64,000 nt of DNA, taken from NCBI RefSeq assembly GCF_050624435.1, contig NC_134538.1:112852437-112916436 (forward strand), given 5' to 3'. Shown piece after piece: positions 22,807 to 34,304 of the stretch. The stretch's first letter is position 1. The number at the start of each line of letters is the position of its first letter. The DNA is from Tenrec ecaudatus (lineage: Eukaryota; Chordata; Mammalia; Afrosoricida; Tenrecidae). Under the pieces are notes generated by a model. The model was not told the origin of the DNA, did no database searches, and saw only the letters and a program-made list of their open reading frames with translations. Both the position numbers and the translations under genes were made by a program.

Positions 22807-22996
22807 AACAAGCTACTGCCATTGAGTTTATTCCAACCCATAGGGATTCTATGTAGGTTTTCTGAGGTTGTAAATCTTTACAGGAGTAGAAAGACTTATT
22901 TTTCCCCCACAGACGCAGAATGGCTGATAGGTTTGTGTTTCAGACCTTGTCATTAGCAGTCTAATCATAATCCACTCTACCACAAGGACTCCTAGT
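22807..22996 (-). repeat. AfroSINE
   Basis: Starts CTACTGCCATTGAGTTTATT and ends CTCTACCACAAGGACTCCT. Reversed tail to head order is complete, with GTAAATCTTTACAGGAGTAG in the middle. Confidence 0.85.
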
Positions 22997-23164
22997 TATA
23001 TCATCCTGAATTCTGTAGAAATAAGAACAAATTGTTGACTATCCCTAATGATAGGCCCTATTGCCTGTAACATTGGGTTTGTGCTTACAGTACTTAACTA
23101 CCGTAGATCAAAGATGAATTTACATAAATTATGTGATTTATCCCTTTCTGGCATCCGAAGCAGG

Positions 23165-23350
23165 GATTTCTTGAGTCATGCAATTGGTTAACCTGACTGA
23201 TTACTAACAGAAAGTCTGACGGTTTGAATCTACCCAGAAGTGCCTTGGGAAATTACTTGGCAGTTGATTTCTGTAGAATCAGCCATTGAAAACCCTATTG
23301 CATACAGTTCCACTCTTACACACTTGGGGTAACATAGCAACTGTTGGCTT
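23165..23350 (+). repeat. AfroSINE
   Basis: GGGATTTCTTGAGTCATGCA head, GGTTTGAATCTACCCAGAAG, then CATTGAAAACCCTATTGCAT body. The tail is degraded. Confidence 0.7.
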
Positions 23351-23849
23351 CTGTTATGAGGAAGGGGAAGAAAAAGGCTCTTTAGAGAGAGACTGAAAGG
23401 TACTTAGAGGTACTAACTAACTGGTCATTGTTTAAACTCAACCAGTTGTACTGTAGAAGAAAAGCCCAGTATGTGCTTCCATTGCATCCTAACTATGAAA
23501 AAAATGAAGAAGTTCTACTTTATTGAGTTGAGGGTAGCCATTAACTGGAATCAACAAGTCAGATTTTTTGTTTTGTTCTCTTGTAGAGATAAACTATGTA
23601 GATAAACTATGTAGAGATAAACTTCACGGAGTGTCAAAAGACAAAGTAGGAAGTGACATAGTTGCTAAAAAAAAAAGGACCATTACATAATCATACTGGG
23701 AAATTACAGCACGTTATTTGTGGTAATTATTGGGATAAATATGTGAAAATTAATATGATTGTATTTATATAACTAAAATGAAAATTAAGGAAGCAATGCA
23801 GAGGTTGAAGAGTATCCAAGTTTGAAGGAATACAATAAACAGTGATCGT

Positions 23850-23996
23850 GAAACTTAATGAACCAAGCAGAGGCATTGACTGCTAACTGCACAGGAGAAA
23901 GGCAAGGCTTTCTCCTTTGGAAAAGATTTACAGCCTAAGAAACCCTGCAAGGTCACTGTGAGTTGGAATCGACCCAATGACAGTGCTTTTTTCCTC
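23850..23996 (+). repeat. AfroSINE, 5' truncated
   Basis: The distinctive end ACTGTGAGTTGGAATCGACC followed by CAATGACAGTGC is well preserved, with TTACAGCCTAAGAAACCCTG before it. The head is incomplete. Confidence 0.85.
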
Positions 23997-24307
23997 AAAT
24001 AAAAGTGTATTTAAAATATAAAGTAGAATAACATATAATAAAGAAATGAATTATTAAGAAGGTATTTTATACAAAAATTCTAACTTGTATAGTATAAATA
24101 AAATACCAAGTAAAGAGTAAATAGAAAAACTGAATATAACTGTCATTGTTGTGCTAGATCCAAATGGCTGACATTATAGATGCAGATCGCCAGATCATTC
24201 TTTCTGAGGACCTTTGGCTTGCCACATAGTTCAATATTTTGGTTACTGTCTGAACAAATTAATGGGTTGCATCCATCAAGAATTCCAAATAGACCCATGT
24301 TGTTTCC
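23997..24307. other. AT-rich DNA, nothing recognised
   Basis: No gene or family was recognised between the SINE and the BovB cluster. Confidence 0.4.
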
Positions 24308-24530
24308 ACTGTTGTTGTTAGGTGAGGCCCCATTTGTTCTGACTCACAGGGACCCTCTATGTAACAGAATGAAACAGGACCTGATCCAGTGCCATCTGCA
24401 AAATTGTAATGTTTTTGCCTATTGTTAGAGCCACTGTGTCAATCCATGTCCTTGACGGACTAACCCTTTTTTACCGACCCTCTACTTTATCAAGCATGAT
24501 GTTATTCTCCACTAATTCCACTGGGAGAGA
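24308..24530 (-). mobile_element. BovB 3' end, minus strand, outer part 1
   Basis: Begins TTGTTGTTAGGTGAGGCCCC and proceeds through CACTGTGTCAATCCATGTCC to CAAGCATGATGTTATTCTCC, the canonical minus-strand BovB 3' end. Confidence 0.85.
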
Positions 24531-24718
24531 TTCACCCCTGGTGCAGGCAGTGAAAAGAGGAAGACTCTTGACAACATGGATTGGCATAATGACTGCAACC
24601 AAAGATTCCAATGGAGCAGCAAGAGTGAAGATGGCCCAGACCCGGGCCATGTTACGTTATGCTGTGCACAGGATTGGTGTGAGTAACAATTAATTTGACA
24701 GTACCTAACAGCAATCTC
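24531..24718 (+). mobile_element. BovB 3' end, plus strand, nested
   Basis: AGTGAAAAGAGGAAGACTCT, then CATGGATTGGCATAATGACT, and the terminus GACAGTACCTAACAGCAA read as BovB 3' end in plus orientation. It lies exactly between two minus-strand BovB parts that would otherwise be contiguous. Confidence 0.8.
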
Positions 24719-25075
24719 TCCTAATAACAGGTCCAAATCATGTGAGGTGAAGTCTCCCATCCTAGAGTCTAAGGAGCATTCAGTTATCCTTCATCTAAGA
24801 TCATTTTTTCTGATTGTTCATAGCATTTTAAATATTCTTTCACAGCACCATAATTCACACCCATTGATTGTTCTTTGGTCTTCCTTATTCAGTGTCCAAC
24901 TTTCACATACATATGAAAGTACCAGGAAAGGCAAATGAAAGTACTATAGCTTTGCTCAGATGCTGCATATTGGTCCTCAAAAAGACATCCTGTGGCTTAA
25001 ACATTTTGAAGAGGTTTCATGGAGCAGATTTTGCAATGTAATATATCATTTCAATGCTGGTTCCATGAGCATTGA
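24719..25075 (-). mobile_element. BovB, minus strand, outer part 2
   Basis: Continues outer part 1: CTCTCCTAATAACAGGTCC, GTCTAAGGAGCATTCAGTT, GTTCTTTGGTCTTCCTTATT and CAGTGTCCAACTTTCACATA follow the minus-strand BovB order. Confidence 0.82.
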
Positions 25076-25195
25076 TTAAAATTAAAACTATTGTACTCCA
25101 AAGGACACCATTAAGAAAAATGAAAATACAAGTTATAAATTGGGAAAACATATTTGCAACACATCTGTGTTGAACAATGATTTCTCAGCTCCTGG

Positions 25196-25388
25196 TGAGG
25201 TGCACTGGTGATGTAGTGGTTGTGCATTGGGCTGTGATCCACATAGTCAGCAGTTCAAAACCACCATTAACTCTTCTGGAAAAAAAAAACACTTGGCTTT
25301 CTAATCCCTTAGGCAGTTACAGTCTTGGAAACCCACAGGGTAGGTCACTGTGAGTCTGCATTGACTTATGATGGCTAGTTTGGTTGTT
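25196..25388 (+). repeat. AfroSINE
   Basis: Head GGTGCACTGGTGATGTAGTG, B-box AGCAGTTCAAAACCACCA, body CAGTCTTGGAAACCCACAGG, tail TCACTGTGAGTCTGCATTGA. An A run interrupts the middle. Confidence 0.85.
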
Positions 25389-25403
25389 TTGGTGTGCATT
25401 CAA

Positions 25404-25550
25404 GGGCTCTTGGTGGCTTTATGGGCTAAGCATTGGATGGCTAACCATGAATGCCGCAGTTTGGTCACTCTTCCTGCTAAAGAAGAGACAAGAAATATTT
25501 GTAGTCTTAAAATAAAATGGGCTGTTCATGTTCCTATAGAGTTATTTTGA
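25404..25550 (+). repeat. AfroSINE, partial
   Basis: CAAGGGCTCTTGGTGGCTTT and GCTAAGCATTGGATGGCTAA are the SINE head. The downstream body decays after about 25500. It follows the previous SINE in tandem. Confidence 0.7.
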
Positions 25551-26150
25551 AGTTCCATAGACAAAATAACAATGATTGGAGTGCCCATGCCTTTGTTTAA
25601 TCTATCTTTCATGGTCTTTAACGTCATTGCAACTGGTAATATGTGCAACGGTGAAACAATGGCAGTTCGGAATAGAGAGAATCATCTTATCGCTTGAGGA
25701 ACGTAGTAGCAAAGGTGAGAAGACCCATGTCATAGTACAAGTATAGCTTCTAGGAATGTTGGGCATGTGCAGGCATCATTTAATACCGAAGCATGTATTT
25801 CAGCCAACAGTTGGCAATAATCCATAGGCCTCAGTCCTCAGTGCTAACAACAACCTGGCTGGGTTTGGATTCATATTGTCCCCGGTTGACTCTTCAGATG
25901 AAAGTGAAATTTTGCCAACACCTTGATGGTAGACTTCTGAGAACATGACCCAAAGAACCAAGTTAAATCAGGGAAAGACCCCTGTCTAGCCAATATTGAA
26001 ACACAATAAGTGTGTGCTATTTTATGCTGATAAATTTGTAAAATTTGTTGGTAAGCCATATAAATGAAATACATTAGATATCTTATAAAGTATATTTTGA
26101 ATTTTAATGATTATATAAAGAATTTTTAATTCAACTTATAAAGCAATCCA
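25551..26150. other. Unassigned DNA, no gene
   Basis: Nothing recognised; moderate AT content, short frames only. Confidence 0.4.
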
Positions 26151-26154
26151 TGTT

Positions 26155-26231
26155 TTAAAATGGACAAAAAAACTAAGTTCATTTGGAAAATACAAATTAA
26201 AATCATCATGAGATAACATTACTCATTACTA
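26155..26231 (+). mobile_element. Old L1 (L1M) ORF2 3' part, left piece
   Basis: AAATACAAATTAAAATCATC followed by ATGAGATAACATTACTCA is the L1 block GCAAATCAAAACCACAATGAGATA in degraded form. The L1 resumes at about 26640 after SINE insertions. Confidence 0.65.
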
Positions 26232-26425
26232 AACCCCAAACTAAAACAAATCAATCACCATAAATTGGTTTCGACTCATAGCAATCTTCTACTGGATTTC
26301 TGAGAGTGTAAACCCATATGAAATTAGACAGCCTGATCTTTCCCCCATCAGACAGCTGTGGATTTGAATCATCAACCTATTGGTTAACAACCTAAGTCCT
26401 CACCCACAGCTCCAGAAGGGTTATT
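26232..26425 (-). repeat. AfroSINE in old L1
   Basis: Runs from the reversed tail (AATTGGTTTCGACTCATAGC) through GTAAACCCATATGAAATTAG to a TATTGGTTAACAACCTAAG head region. It interrupts the L1M copy. Confidence 0.78.
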
Positions 26426-26484
26426 TAAAAATAAAAGACAATATCCTGTGTTTATCAAGCCAGACATATAATTGCCTGTCCTAT

Positions 26485-26625
26485 CAATTTAAACTTGCAG
26501 TGACTCCAGAAGACTGAGTAAAACTAACCCCTCAAGTGTTGTAAGGCTGTGACTTTTCTCCTACAGAGCAGGTTGGGTTGGAACCACCAAATATTTTAGC
26601 TCTTTCATCACTGGACTTATATATT
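26485..26625 (-). repeat. AfroSINE-like, degraded
   Basis: AACTTGCAGTGACTCCAGAA, GTAAGGCTGTGACTTTTCTC and GGTTGGAACCACCAAATA follow the reversed SINE order but with many changes. Confidence 0.55.
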
Positions 26626-26639
26626 TTCTAGGACGTAGA

Positions 26640-27250
26640 GAAACTGCTCTCTTTATGCATTATTTATGGGAATAGGAATTGGTACAGTCAATTTGGAATA
26701 ACATTTTACAATTTCCTTCATGGTTAAACATCACCGTGCATTATGACCAAGCAATTTCACTTCTATGAATATACTCAAGAGATAAGGAAGGATAGGTCTA
26801 CATAAGGAATTTATACATAATTTTCACAGCAGCATGATAACTAGTAGCTAAAATATGGAAGTAATCCAAGTGTACCTCAACTGATAACTGCATAAAAACG
26901 ATGAAAGATTACTCCACAATAAAAATCACAGGATATGATTACATGGCAAATCAGAGGATATACCTCAATGTCAACAAGTTAAACAAAATAAGTTAGATGC
27001 AAAAGTCTAATATTATATTCTGTTTATTTAAAATTAGCAGGCAAATTTGTGATTGGCAGAAAGTGATTGGCAATTGCCTGGGCCAGATGGGAGCATAAAT
27101 TGTCTACAAACAGACTAGTGGGAAATTTTAAGAATTATAAAGATGTATAAAGCCAAAGATGTACAAATCTAAAACTAGATTTGGGTGATAGCAGTACTTT
27201 TTAAGTGTACTCTAAATTATGTGAATGTATGATGCTTTCTATTTCGGTTA
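26640..27250 (+). mobile_element. Old L1 (L1M) ORF2 3' end and 3' UTR
   Basis: Ordered L1 blocks are visible: GGTACAGTCAATTTGGAATA, GACCAAGCAATTTCACTTCT, TTCACAGCAGCATGATAACT, CATGGCAAATCAGAGGATAT. They continue into the 3' UTR near 27050 (GATTGGCAATTGCCTGGGCC). Plus orientation, very diverged, no frame. Confidence 0.75.
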
Positions 27251-27687
27251 AGAGTTGTCAGTTGATTATTCCCCCCCTCACATGCATACTAAGCCTGAAA
27301 AAGTTTTCAATATTTTCTGTATTTTTGTTTTGTTTGTGTTCGTTCACTGTAGGATGTATCTCAGAAGTGTAATGTCATTGGAGGTCCCCTCTAGAAGTTA
27401 TGGTACATATTTTTCTGGTTTTCAATATATGAATCCCAGAACTGATGGACCTATAGGGACAGAATAAGGGTTTGGGGGTTCAGAGGGAACAGTGATGGTG
27501 GTGGGTGGGAGCACAAGCATGGAAATAGAGGTCTGTTAAAAGGGAGATGATATCAAGGAGTCCAGGAAGAAAAAGCATGTTTGGAAACTGATTTGGGTAG
27601 CAATTGTACAACTCTGCTTGACATGATTGAACTATGGAATGATATAATATATGCATTAACTCCAAATTAATAATAAATAAATGTTAA
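27251..27687. other. Unassigned DNA, no gene
   Basis: Possibly the tail of the preceding L1; no clear gene or repeat was recognised. Confidence 0.35.
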
Positions 27688-27782
27688 AAAGAGCTACAGT
27701 CTCTTAATCCCACATGGGCAGTTCTACCCCACCGTATAGAGTTGCTGTGAGTTGGAATTGACTCAATGGCAGCAAATTTTAT
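27688..27782 (+). repeat. AfroSINE 3' half
   Basis: GGGCAGTTCTACCCCACCGT, then TTGCTGTGAGTTGGAATTGA and CTCAATGGCAGCAAATTTT form the well-preserved SINE tail; the head is missing. Confidence 0.85.
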
Positions 27783-29062
27783 AATGTGAATGATGTCTCA
27801 GTAAAGCTATAAAAAGTTAAGAGTTTGAAATTAATACATATTGTAGTTCTGCCTGGTTCACAATGATTCTTCTCAATAACAACATCTGTTTGTTTGTATT
27901 GTTGATCTGGAGCTAAAAATATTGACCCAAGATCATTCAAATAAAATGTATAATTTCTAGGGAATTGGAAGCTTGAGAAGAGAGTAACAAAGATTTAAAA
28001 TGGACTCAGTTGTAATCATGCTATACCACCTCCTTGTGGTATAAGTGACCAAAGAAATAATGTGTTCTATTCTTAGCTATTGATTCATGGCTTCTTGTCT
28101 GTGAGTGGACATTATTCTAAGGGATTCACGTTTAGACGGTCTAAGTAGTTTTCAAGAGCTTGCAACCAAAACAAACTCAACTAATAGATAAATGGAATTT
28201 AAAAGGGTACCATTAGTTAAACCACATAAATATTGTCACTTATTATGAATACTTACAACTTTATTCAGACATTTATTCACTCATTTTAAGAACATAAAAT
28301 TTAGGAATTTTACCCAGTTGGGTATTTGAGCATTAATATATTAAAACTATAAAAATGAATATGGTTTAATTATCAAATTCAGAACTAGTTGGAGAAGAGT
28401 GACCGGATATCTATAATCTCTAAAGGAAAGTGATAAAGGAACTTTTTAAAATTCTATTACTTTTGGTTATTGTTTTAATTTATTCCAAGCTCTTACAGAT
28501 TTCATACCTTACCCTTTGGGTTGTTATTCCCGTGATTGAGCTTAGAAGGGGCTGTGAGGCAAGCAGATTGATCGCCTTGCTACCATAGGCTGAGGATGTT
28601 CTTGGAAACTGACTCAACTGGGTATCTACAGTCAAGAGAATACAAAAGCTCTGCTCTGGATCTCCAGCCTGCTCTGGATCCCTGGCCTGCTCCAGATCTC
28701 CATGTAGCAGCCACATACTCTCAATGTTCAGATCTTGAGTTCTGCACTGCCCACTGTCTTACTTCCATCAGTTCAAGCACAAGACTTCCCTCCATACTCC
28801 AAGCTCCAGGCCTCACCTCCATACTCTCTTATTCTGATAGAAAACTGATCTTGCTTGTTACAGAGCACCCGATGGAGAGATCACCCAGGTGCCCAACCCA
28901 CCAACTGTTTTTTTTATCAAAGAGAAAAATATTGTATGGTCTGAAAATGACTTAGTGATGGGGATCTTAAAAAATACTTGAATAAAACTATTGAATAATG
29001 GAAATTGGTGAAAAAATTATGAGGTAGTTTTACTGGTTTTCTTAAAAAAATAAAGGATAGTT
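27783..29062. other. Unassigned DNA with short minisatellite
   Basis: No exon is supported. At 28650-28706 a unit like TGCTCTGGATCTCCAGCC repeats about three times, with CTGGATCCCTGG and CAGATCTCC variants. The surrounding 28500-28900 region is GC-richer and may be a degraded LTR. Confidence 0.4.
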
Positions 29063-29538
29063 TGTAAGTCTGAGTTGACTAGAAAAACAAATCTAGAGTC
29101 ATTCATATGTGTGTAAGATAATTTTTATATCAAAGATTAATTATGCATCAATAAAACATCCCAGTACAGGCCAGATCAAGTCCACATGTTTGATACCAGT
29201 CTATAAATTCCTCTTCAGACTCATGCAACACATGCATTGATGTGGAGTGCAGGAAGGTTGCAGGAAGGCCTGTGGTGGAAAGTACCTACCATGCGGTGGG
29301 AGCCTGTCCAGAGCTCTGGCTGCTGTAAGTGTGGCTCCATGTGTCTTTTCAACAGGAAGGTCAAGGAGAGGGTGTGAGAGTTTCCTGCCTCCAGGGAGGA
29401 AGAGAGAAGGTGCCCAGAATCCACATGAGAATGTCACACTTACCAGGAGGCATAATCAGGCTGTGATCTGATTGACAGGCTAAAATTTACTCTTTAACTC
29501 TATTTATCAAGTTGACATGAAATTGTGTAACTACCACA
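29063..29538 (-). repeat. Solo LTR, same family as the 9.7-12.3 kb element
   Basis: The reverse complement starts TGTGGTAGTTACACAATTTC and follows the 11789-12296 LTR block by block, including ATTTTAGCCTGTCAATCAG, GCAGCCAGAGC and AGAGGAATTTATAGACTGG, to the final AGTCTGAG-type end. There is no interior beside it. Confidence 0.78.
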
Positions 29539-29614
29539 CACTGATTACATTCAATGTCAAGGTTGATAATATTCTGATCGTATATGTCTCTGAAGTTCTA
29601 TTTCTGCAAAAATC

Positions 29615-29625
29615 TTGCTTTTCTT
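29615..29625 (+). repeat. L1 target-site duplication, left
   Basis: TTGCTTTTCTT here matches TTGCATTTCTT at 31129-31139 with one mismatch, bracketing the L1 in between. Confidence 0.6.
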
Positions 29626-31128
29626 TTTTTTAAAGCATTTTATTGGGGGCTTGTACAACTCTTTTCACAATCCATCCATCTATTGTGTCAAGCACATGTG
29701 TACATTTGTTGCCATCATCATTCTCAAAACATTTGCTTTCTGCTTGAGCCCTTGGTATCAGCTCTTCATTTTTCCCCTCCCTCCCCAACCCCCTCTATTA
29801 TGAACCCTTGATAATTTATAAATTGTTATTATTTTGTCATGTCTTACATTATGAAAAGTCTCCCTTCACCCCATTTTCTGTTTTCTGTCCCTCGGGGGAG
29901 TATTATATAGATCCTTGTAATCAGTTCCCCGTTTCTACTTTACCTTTCCTCAACCCTCCTGATATCACCACTCTCACCACTGGTCCTGAAGGGATCATCT
30001 GTCCTGAATTCCCTGTGTTTCCAGTTCCTATCTGTACCAATGTATATCCTATGGACTAGCAAGATTTGTAATGTAGACTTGGGATCATGATAGTGGGGGT
30101 TGGGGGGCATAGAAGGAAACATTTAAGAACTAGAGGAAAGTTGCATGTTTCATCATTGCTACACTGCACCTTGACTGGCTTGTCTTTCCTGAAACCCTTC
30201 TGTAATGTCCAGTTGCCTAAAAATGGCCTTAGGGTCCCCACTCCACACTTCCCCTCATTCACAATTGTATGATTTTTTGTTCTTTGATACCTGATTCTTT
30301 TGACCCCTTGTGATCACATAGGCTGGTGTGCTTCTTCCATGTGGGCTTTGTTGCTTCTCAGCTAGATGGCCACTTATTTATCATCAAGCCTTTAGGTCCC
30401 AGATGCTATAGCTTTTGATAGCTGGGCACCATCAGTTTTCTTCAACACATTTTCTTTTTTGGTTTTATAATCATTTTATTGGGGGCTCGTACAATTCTTA
30501 TCACAATCCATACATCCATCCATTTGTCAAGCACATATGTACATTTGTTGCCATGATCAGTCTCAAAACATTTGCCTTCTCCTTGAGCCCTTAATATTGG
30601 CTCCTCATTTTCCCCCTTCCTCCCTACTCCCTCCTCCCTTATGAACCCTTCATAATTCGGCACTCTCACCACATTTTCTGAAGCACACATTTGTCTTCAG
30701 CTATTATGTCAGTAAGGTGAGCATCATGGAATGCCAATTTAATAGAACAAAATGTTCTTGCATTGAGGGAGTACTTGAGTGGAGGACCAATGTCCATCTG
30801 CTATGTTAATGCTAAACCTACAAATATATGCACATAGATCTATTTTCCCATCCTCATATATAATTATATTTACATATGTACATGCATTTATTTAGACCTC
30901 TATAAACACCCTTTGCCTCCTAGTTTTTTCCTCTAGTTCCTTTTACTTTCTTTTTGTCCCACTATCATGTTCCTCCTTCATTTGGGTTTCGATAATTCCT
31001 CTCAGTTACATTGCCCTTGATCAAGCCCTATTAGGCCTCTTACACCCTCCTTCGCACCAATTTTGGATCACTTGTTGTTCCCTTGTCCCTGGGTTTGTTA
31101 TCACCACTTCCTCACCTCCCTCCCCTAT
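29626..31128 (-). mobile_element. Tenrec-type L1, 5' truncated, 3' UTR only
   Basis: Starts on the plus strand with a T run and GCATTTTATTGGGGGC, the reversed AATAAA-bearing 3' end. It then runs through the long pyrimidine-rich 3' UTR (CTTGAGCCCTTGGTATCAGC, CAGTTCCTATCTGTACCAAT, CTGGGCACCATCAG) to CTGGGTTTGTTATCACCAC. It contains no ORF2 and is interrupted by another L1 at 30456-30669. Flanked by an 11-bp target duplication. Confidence 0.85.
30446..30679 (-). mobile_element. Short L1 3' end nested in the L1
   Basis: A second ATCATTTTATTGGGGGCTCG start and about 200 bp of 3' UTR sit inside the outer L1. CACATTTTCT occurs on both sides (30446-30455 and 30670-30679) as the target duplication. 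After the right copy, outer L1 sequence resumes with CACATTTGTCTTCAGC. Both L1s have the same orientation. Confidence 0.85.
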
Positions 31129-31139
31129 TTGCATTTCTT
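31129..31139 (+). repeat. L1 target-site duplication, right
   Basis: TTGCATTTCTT, partner of 29615-29625. Confidence 0.6.
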
Positions 31140-31596
31140 ATAATGGCCTATTTACCATATTGATATAATTTCAATCTATTTTATATTATTATTTATTACT
31201 GTGGTATAGCTAGAAGGATATGGCTTGATAGGTTCTGCTAAATAATATTAGCATACATAGTATATATAGGTCTACCTCTAATACCAATAGTTACTTGGAG
31301 TCTTGGAATACATAGAGTTGAAAACAGAGTATAAATGGCAATAAGAACATTTCTCTTTTGTCTAGCTCTTAATCCAGTTAGCACTTTCAATCAATAATGT
31401 TTTTAACAATTCTCTGAGAGATTATTAATGGAACCATATAGATAATTTGGGTAGTATTTATGGTTTCTATGCATCAGAATTGACCAATATACAAAATTAT
31501 ATATTGTTTTAAAATATCTACTAAATGACAGGCACCATTTATGTGGTACTACCACATTTAATAATAAACTTAGGTGATATAAACAGAACAAAAATT
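31140..31596. other. AT-rich DNA, nothing recognised
   Basis: No gene or assignable repeat seen. Confidence 0.45.
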
Positions 31597-31745
31597 TGCT
31601 TCTATTGAGTTGACCCTATAGAGTTTTCAAGGTTGTAAATTATTACCAGAGGAGACAGCCTCATCTTTTTCTTAAGGAGCCACTGGTGCATTTGAACTGC
31701 TTGTCTTGCTGTTAACAGTCCAGCAGCATCAGGGCCCATTTGGCT
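31597..31745 (-). repeat. AfroSINE, diverged
   Basis: Reversed tail CTTCTATTGAGTTGACCCTA, GTTGTAAATTATTACCAG in the middle and a CATCAGGGCCCATTT end near the reversed head. Confidence 0.65.
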
Positions 31746-31974
31746 AAGTTATGCTTCAGCACTTTTTAAATACTTTTATTGGGGGCTCTTACATCTCTTT
31801 TCACAATCCGTGCATTCCTCCAATGTATCAAGCACATTTTTACATATGCTGACATCATCATTTTCAAAGCATTCTCTTCCCACTTAAGCCCCTGATATCA
31901 GCTCCCCATTTCGTCCCCTTCCTTTCTCCTCACACCATCACTCACAAACCTTTAATAAGTTATAGCTTCAACAT
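31746..31974 (-). mobile_element. Short tenrec-type L1 3' end with target duplication
   Basis: About 195 bp of L1 3' UTR (TACTTTTATTGGGGGCTC start). It is flanked by AAGTTATGCTTCAGCAC (31746-31762) and AAGTTATAGCTTCAACAT (31957-31974), an imperfect duplication of about 17 bp. Heavily 5' truncated, no coding part. Confidence 0.85.
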
Positions 31975-33767
31975 TTTTATATTTGAGAAAAATAGAACAA
32001 AATAAAATACATAGCTAATAGTAATATATAACAAATATTGATCAAGTATTATATGCCCATCATTTGTACAAGAACTTGATGCAATTGAATCCTCATAAGA
32101 ACCCTATGATAGAGATACAATTCAATTAGCAATTCAGAAGTTTTTTTTTAATTAAGCAATTTGCCAAGATTAAACTGCTAGTAAGTAGCACCTTTTGTGG
32201 TAAAAATGACCCACGTAGTATTTAGTTCTTTTCTCCTCTGAATCTCATCTTCTTGTCTGTGAGTGAATATTCTTCTCAGGGACTCACTTTTAGAGTATAC
32301 ATAGTAGTTTTCAATAACTTGCAACATATTAGCAAGAAGGCCCATAAATGTGTACACCAATAGAAATGGGCTGCATGGGATTTAACTAGATTACCAGGTC
32401 TTTCTTCCACAGTATTTCTGGGTGAATTTGTGACTACAACCATCAATTAACATTTGAGCAAGTTAATCCTTTGCACCGTCTGGAAAAGAAGCTAGTAGAT
32501 CAGGAAAAATTGGCAACATACATAAGTGTGCATGTTATCTGGACATAAAAGAAAGTTTTTCATAGCCTTATGTACTCATTTTAACTCTATTCCAAGAATC
32601 CAAGTATGAGAGGAAGTTATATAATTATAATTATATGATAGACTTATACCATATAATTATATATTAAAGTTATATTATAATATATTATATTATGTATGTT
32701 ATATTCTATATCTGATCATTTTATTATCAGAACCTACCAAACAATATCCTTCTGTCTACAAGACACTAATAAATAAGTATAGAACATAAATTAGCAACAT
32801 AAAAATATTAATAAGGCATGAGAAGGAAGCAGAGATCATTAATTTTAATGAAGGCAGATTGGTTTGATAAATCTTAACCACCAAACTGCATCTTGCACTC
32901 CAAATTATACGTCCTCTTAAATATCCCTATGTGCAATATTTATTAATTAAAACATATTAGTTCGGTTTGAAATCCTTTGATTGTTTCTTTATAGACAGTT
33001 AATTCCCTTCTAGCTTAGTTTGACTGGTGTGTGGAAAAGCTCGGGAGGGCTGGAAGGGAGAAGAGGTATTTACAATTTACATGCATTTTCTGTGCATGTG
33101 AACTTTAGGAGTAATTAAGGGAAGTGAATGAGATGGTAGGGTGGTATCAAAAAAGTGTCACTTGTGACCTCACAATTCTATAGAATGCAGAAAAATCTCA
33201 CTGGGCTGCCTAGAGGAAGATCCCTACTTCACCATCATTTGATTGGCCGTGACCATTTTTTGCTTTCCCCACTCCAGTTCACAGTGGTGATGTACAGGGC
33301 AAGGGGTTGCTCAGACCATCTACTCCAGTGGTGAGGGCCCCAAATCACTTTCTCCTGTGCCCTAGACTTCCTTCGCAATGAAAGCCTTTGTCTCACAAAG
33401 AGGCATATTTTACAGTCTACAGGGTGATTCTCCTACAGTTCCCTGACCTGTTTCACTTTTCTCTATAACATTCTCTCACCTGAGTACAGAATTTATTTTC
33501 AATAAATTATTTAATGCAATGACTCTACATAAAATAATTTTATAATATGACAATAGGTCTTTATCCATTACAGGAAAGCAATTTTCTTTGACCTATTTGC
33601 CTCCATAGATTTTATCCAGGCAGAATTCCTCCAGTGGAATATGAAGTATAAACAATTTCCTTACTTTACAGGGAGTATTTCATGCTATTAGAAAATGGTG
33701 AGACTGGAAAAGAAAGGAGGTGGATATGTGTTTAAAATGTTCCTACTCTTTTATTTTAGATTAATGT
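31975..33767. other. AT-rich DNA, no gene
   Basis: Contains an AT palindrome-rich tract at about 32625-32705 (repeated TATAATTATA). At 33000-33480 a more complex, GC-richer block has no recognisable repeat or frame. Confidence 0.45.
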
Positions 33768-33865
33768 TGGTAAGTATTGAACTGCTAACCACATGGTCTT
33801 TGATTAAAACCTACCAAATATTCTATGGGAAAAGGACAAGGCTATTTGGGCAGCCAATTCTAAGA
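33768..33865 (+). repeat. AfroSINE fragment
   Basis: GAACTGCTAACCACATGGTC and ATGGGAAAAGGACAAGGCTA are SINE-like head and body blocks; the tail is lost. Confidence 0.5.
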
Positions 33866-34304
33866 CAGATAGGAGAATAAAAGTCTTAGTGAATGAAGTA
33901 CTTAAAACCTTAAAAATATTTTGCAATTTTATCTCAAAAATACTAATGGCATTGAAGTGACATACTAAATCATTAACAGTTTCAAGATTTTTTCCCTTAC
34001 TTCTTCAAACAAAACCTCTTTTTCTTACAGTAAAATAAAAGAGAGAGACAAGTACAATGAGTCTAGATGACATATTGGTGAATGTCCGACAACTACTAAC
34101 TCATCTACTTAGTCTTCTATTTCCCTAAAAAGATGGTCCAAAAGTTACCTTCAGTATGAGTTTAGAACTCCATAGGAAAGAGCTAAAAACTGGCAAAATA
34201 TTATAAATATCAGAAACATTAAATGCATATTAAAAAGGAAGAGCCACCAATAGGAAAGAGACATCAGAGAAAACTGAACATTGAAAGAACAGTCATGGTT
34301 TCCA

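Noticed and set aside
28596..28955. 119-codon plus-strand frame with Leu/Pro/Trp-rich repeats
   Set aside because: The repeats come from a short minisatellite and the remainder is low-likelihood protein sequence.
30442..30690. 82-codon minus-strand frame as a small gene
   Set aside because: It coincides with the nested L1 3' end and its target duplication.
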